Assembly: GCA_945874735.1 (NCBI GenBank)
Contig: CAMCHI010000001.1
Span: 112,662-176,661 of the forward strand
Source of the DNA: an uncultured Arcanobacterium sp.
Lineage (GTDB): Bacteria > Actinomycetota > Actinomycetes > Actinomycetales > Actinomycetaceae
Length of the DNA: 64,000 bases
Reading direction: 5' to 3'
Positions 63,773 through 64,000 of the stretch are shown piece by piece. Positions within the stretch are counted from its first letter, which is position 1. The number at the start of each line of letters is the position of its first letter. The position numbers and the translations under genes were made by a program. The notes beneath the pieces were generated by a model that made no database searches, was not told the origin of the DNA, and saw only the letters and a program-made list of their open reading frames with translations.

Positions 63773-64000
63773 GTGGCGGGTACGCAGCGTATTTATAAGC
63801 AAAAGATCCGTGCTACGGCCACACTGGAAAAAGTGTTCCGAGCGATGGAGCTGATTGCGGCTTCCCGTATTGGGAAAGCCCGTGATCGTGCTTTAGGGCA
63901 GGATCCTTATACGCGAGCTCTCACTGAATCTCTCTCTATGGTAGCTAGCCATGCGCATGCAGAACATCCATTAGTGAAAGAACGCACCGACACCAATCGG
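63773..64000 (+). CDS. atpG: ATP synthase F1 subunit gamma (3' truncated by window edge)
   Basis: GTG start two bases after atpA. 76 codons visible: AGTQRIYKQKIRATATLEKV and AMELIAASRIGKARDRAL are the typical N-terminal helix of the central rotor shaft. The rest lies beyond the window. Confidence 0.93.
   Translation, partial: MAGTQRIYKQKIRATATLEKVFRAMELIAASRIGKARDRALGQDPYTRALTESLSMVASHAHAEHPLVKERTDTNR

Noticed and set aside
1..64000. Prophage, transposon, toxin-antitoxin, defence or biosynthetic cluster
   Set aside because: No integrase, transposase, terminal repeats, small toxin pairs or defence nucleases recognised; the gene order is conserved core chromosome.

Overview
The window is a continuous stretch of actinobacterial chromosome, almost entirely core genes and without mobile elements, integrases, insertion sequences or CRISPR arrays. 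The case for an actinobacterium rests on several lineage-specific genes and gene orders: menG-menJ-nuoA to nuoN-polyprenyl synthase; secA beside an Rv3235-family gene; aroA-rsgA next to a SigR/SigH sigma factor, a RsrA-type anti-sigma and the tiny ribosomal protein bL37; the giant Kgd-type 2-oxoglutarate enzyme; and thrB-rho-rpmE-prfA-prmC-tsaC-atp. Codons lean towards A/T in the third position, many starts are GTG or TTG, and a surface protein ends in an LAxTG sorting signal. A relatively AT-rich, host-associated actinobacterium (for example of the Actinomycetaceae) would fit, but no 16S gene is present and the species cannot be named.

Layout. 1-7.2 kb: menaquinone genes (partial menD, menF, menG, menJ) with an HtrA-like protease between them. 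7.3-23.4 kb: a complete 14-gene complex I operon (nuoA to nuoN), mostly with 1-4 base overlaps, followed by a polyprenyl diphosphate synthase that makes the quinone tail. 24.5-38 kb: secA, an Rv3235-family gene, a DUF6912-like gene, sbcCD on the minus strand, rsgA-aroA-doxX on the minus strand, then sigR-rsrA-bL37. 38-43 kb: a 1356-residue cell-wall-anchored family 20 glycoside hydrolase and a small lipoprotein. 43-50 kb: a degenerate SGNH-fold protein, kgd, an M23 peptidase, a glycerophosphodiesterase and tRNA-Arg(CCG). 50-58.9 kb: argS, an aberrant thrB, rho, rpmE, prfA, prmC and tsaC. 58.9-64 kb: an AtpI-like membrane protein and atpB-E-F-H-A plus the start of atpG; the operon runs off the end.

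How it fits together. Menaquinone synthesis and tail modification (MenD, MenF, MenG, MenJ, polyprenyl synthase), complex I, the 2-oxoglutarate branch of the citric acid cycle (Kgd) and the F1Fo ATP synthase together describe a respiring organism.

No wholly new multi-gene system was found. The best leads are degenerate members of known families and RNA-like leaders: (1) thrB, alone between argS and rho where lysA-hom-thrC-thrB usually lie, with its substrate and phosphate-loop residues replaced; (2) a nested repeat/pseudoknot-like leader before argS, facing a tRNA-Arg gene; (3) a RsrA-type anti-sigma without the zinc-site histidine; (4) an SGNH-fold protein with catalytic Ser and Asp replaced, behind kgd; (5) an approximately 55-residue insertion next to an iron-sulphur site in NuoG; and (6) structured leaders before rpmE and an M23 peptidase.
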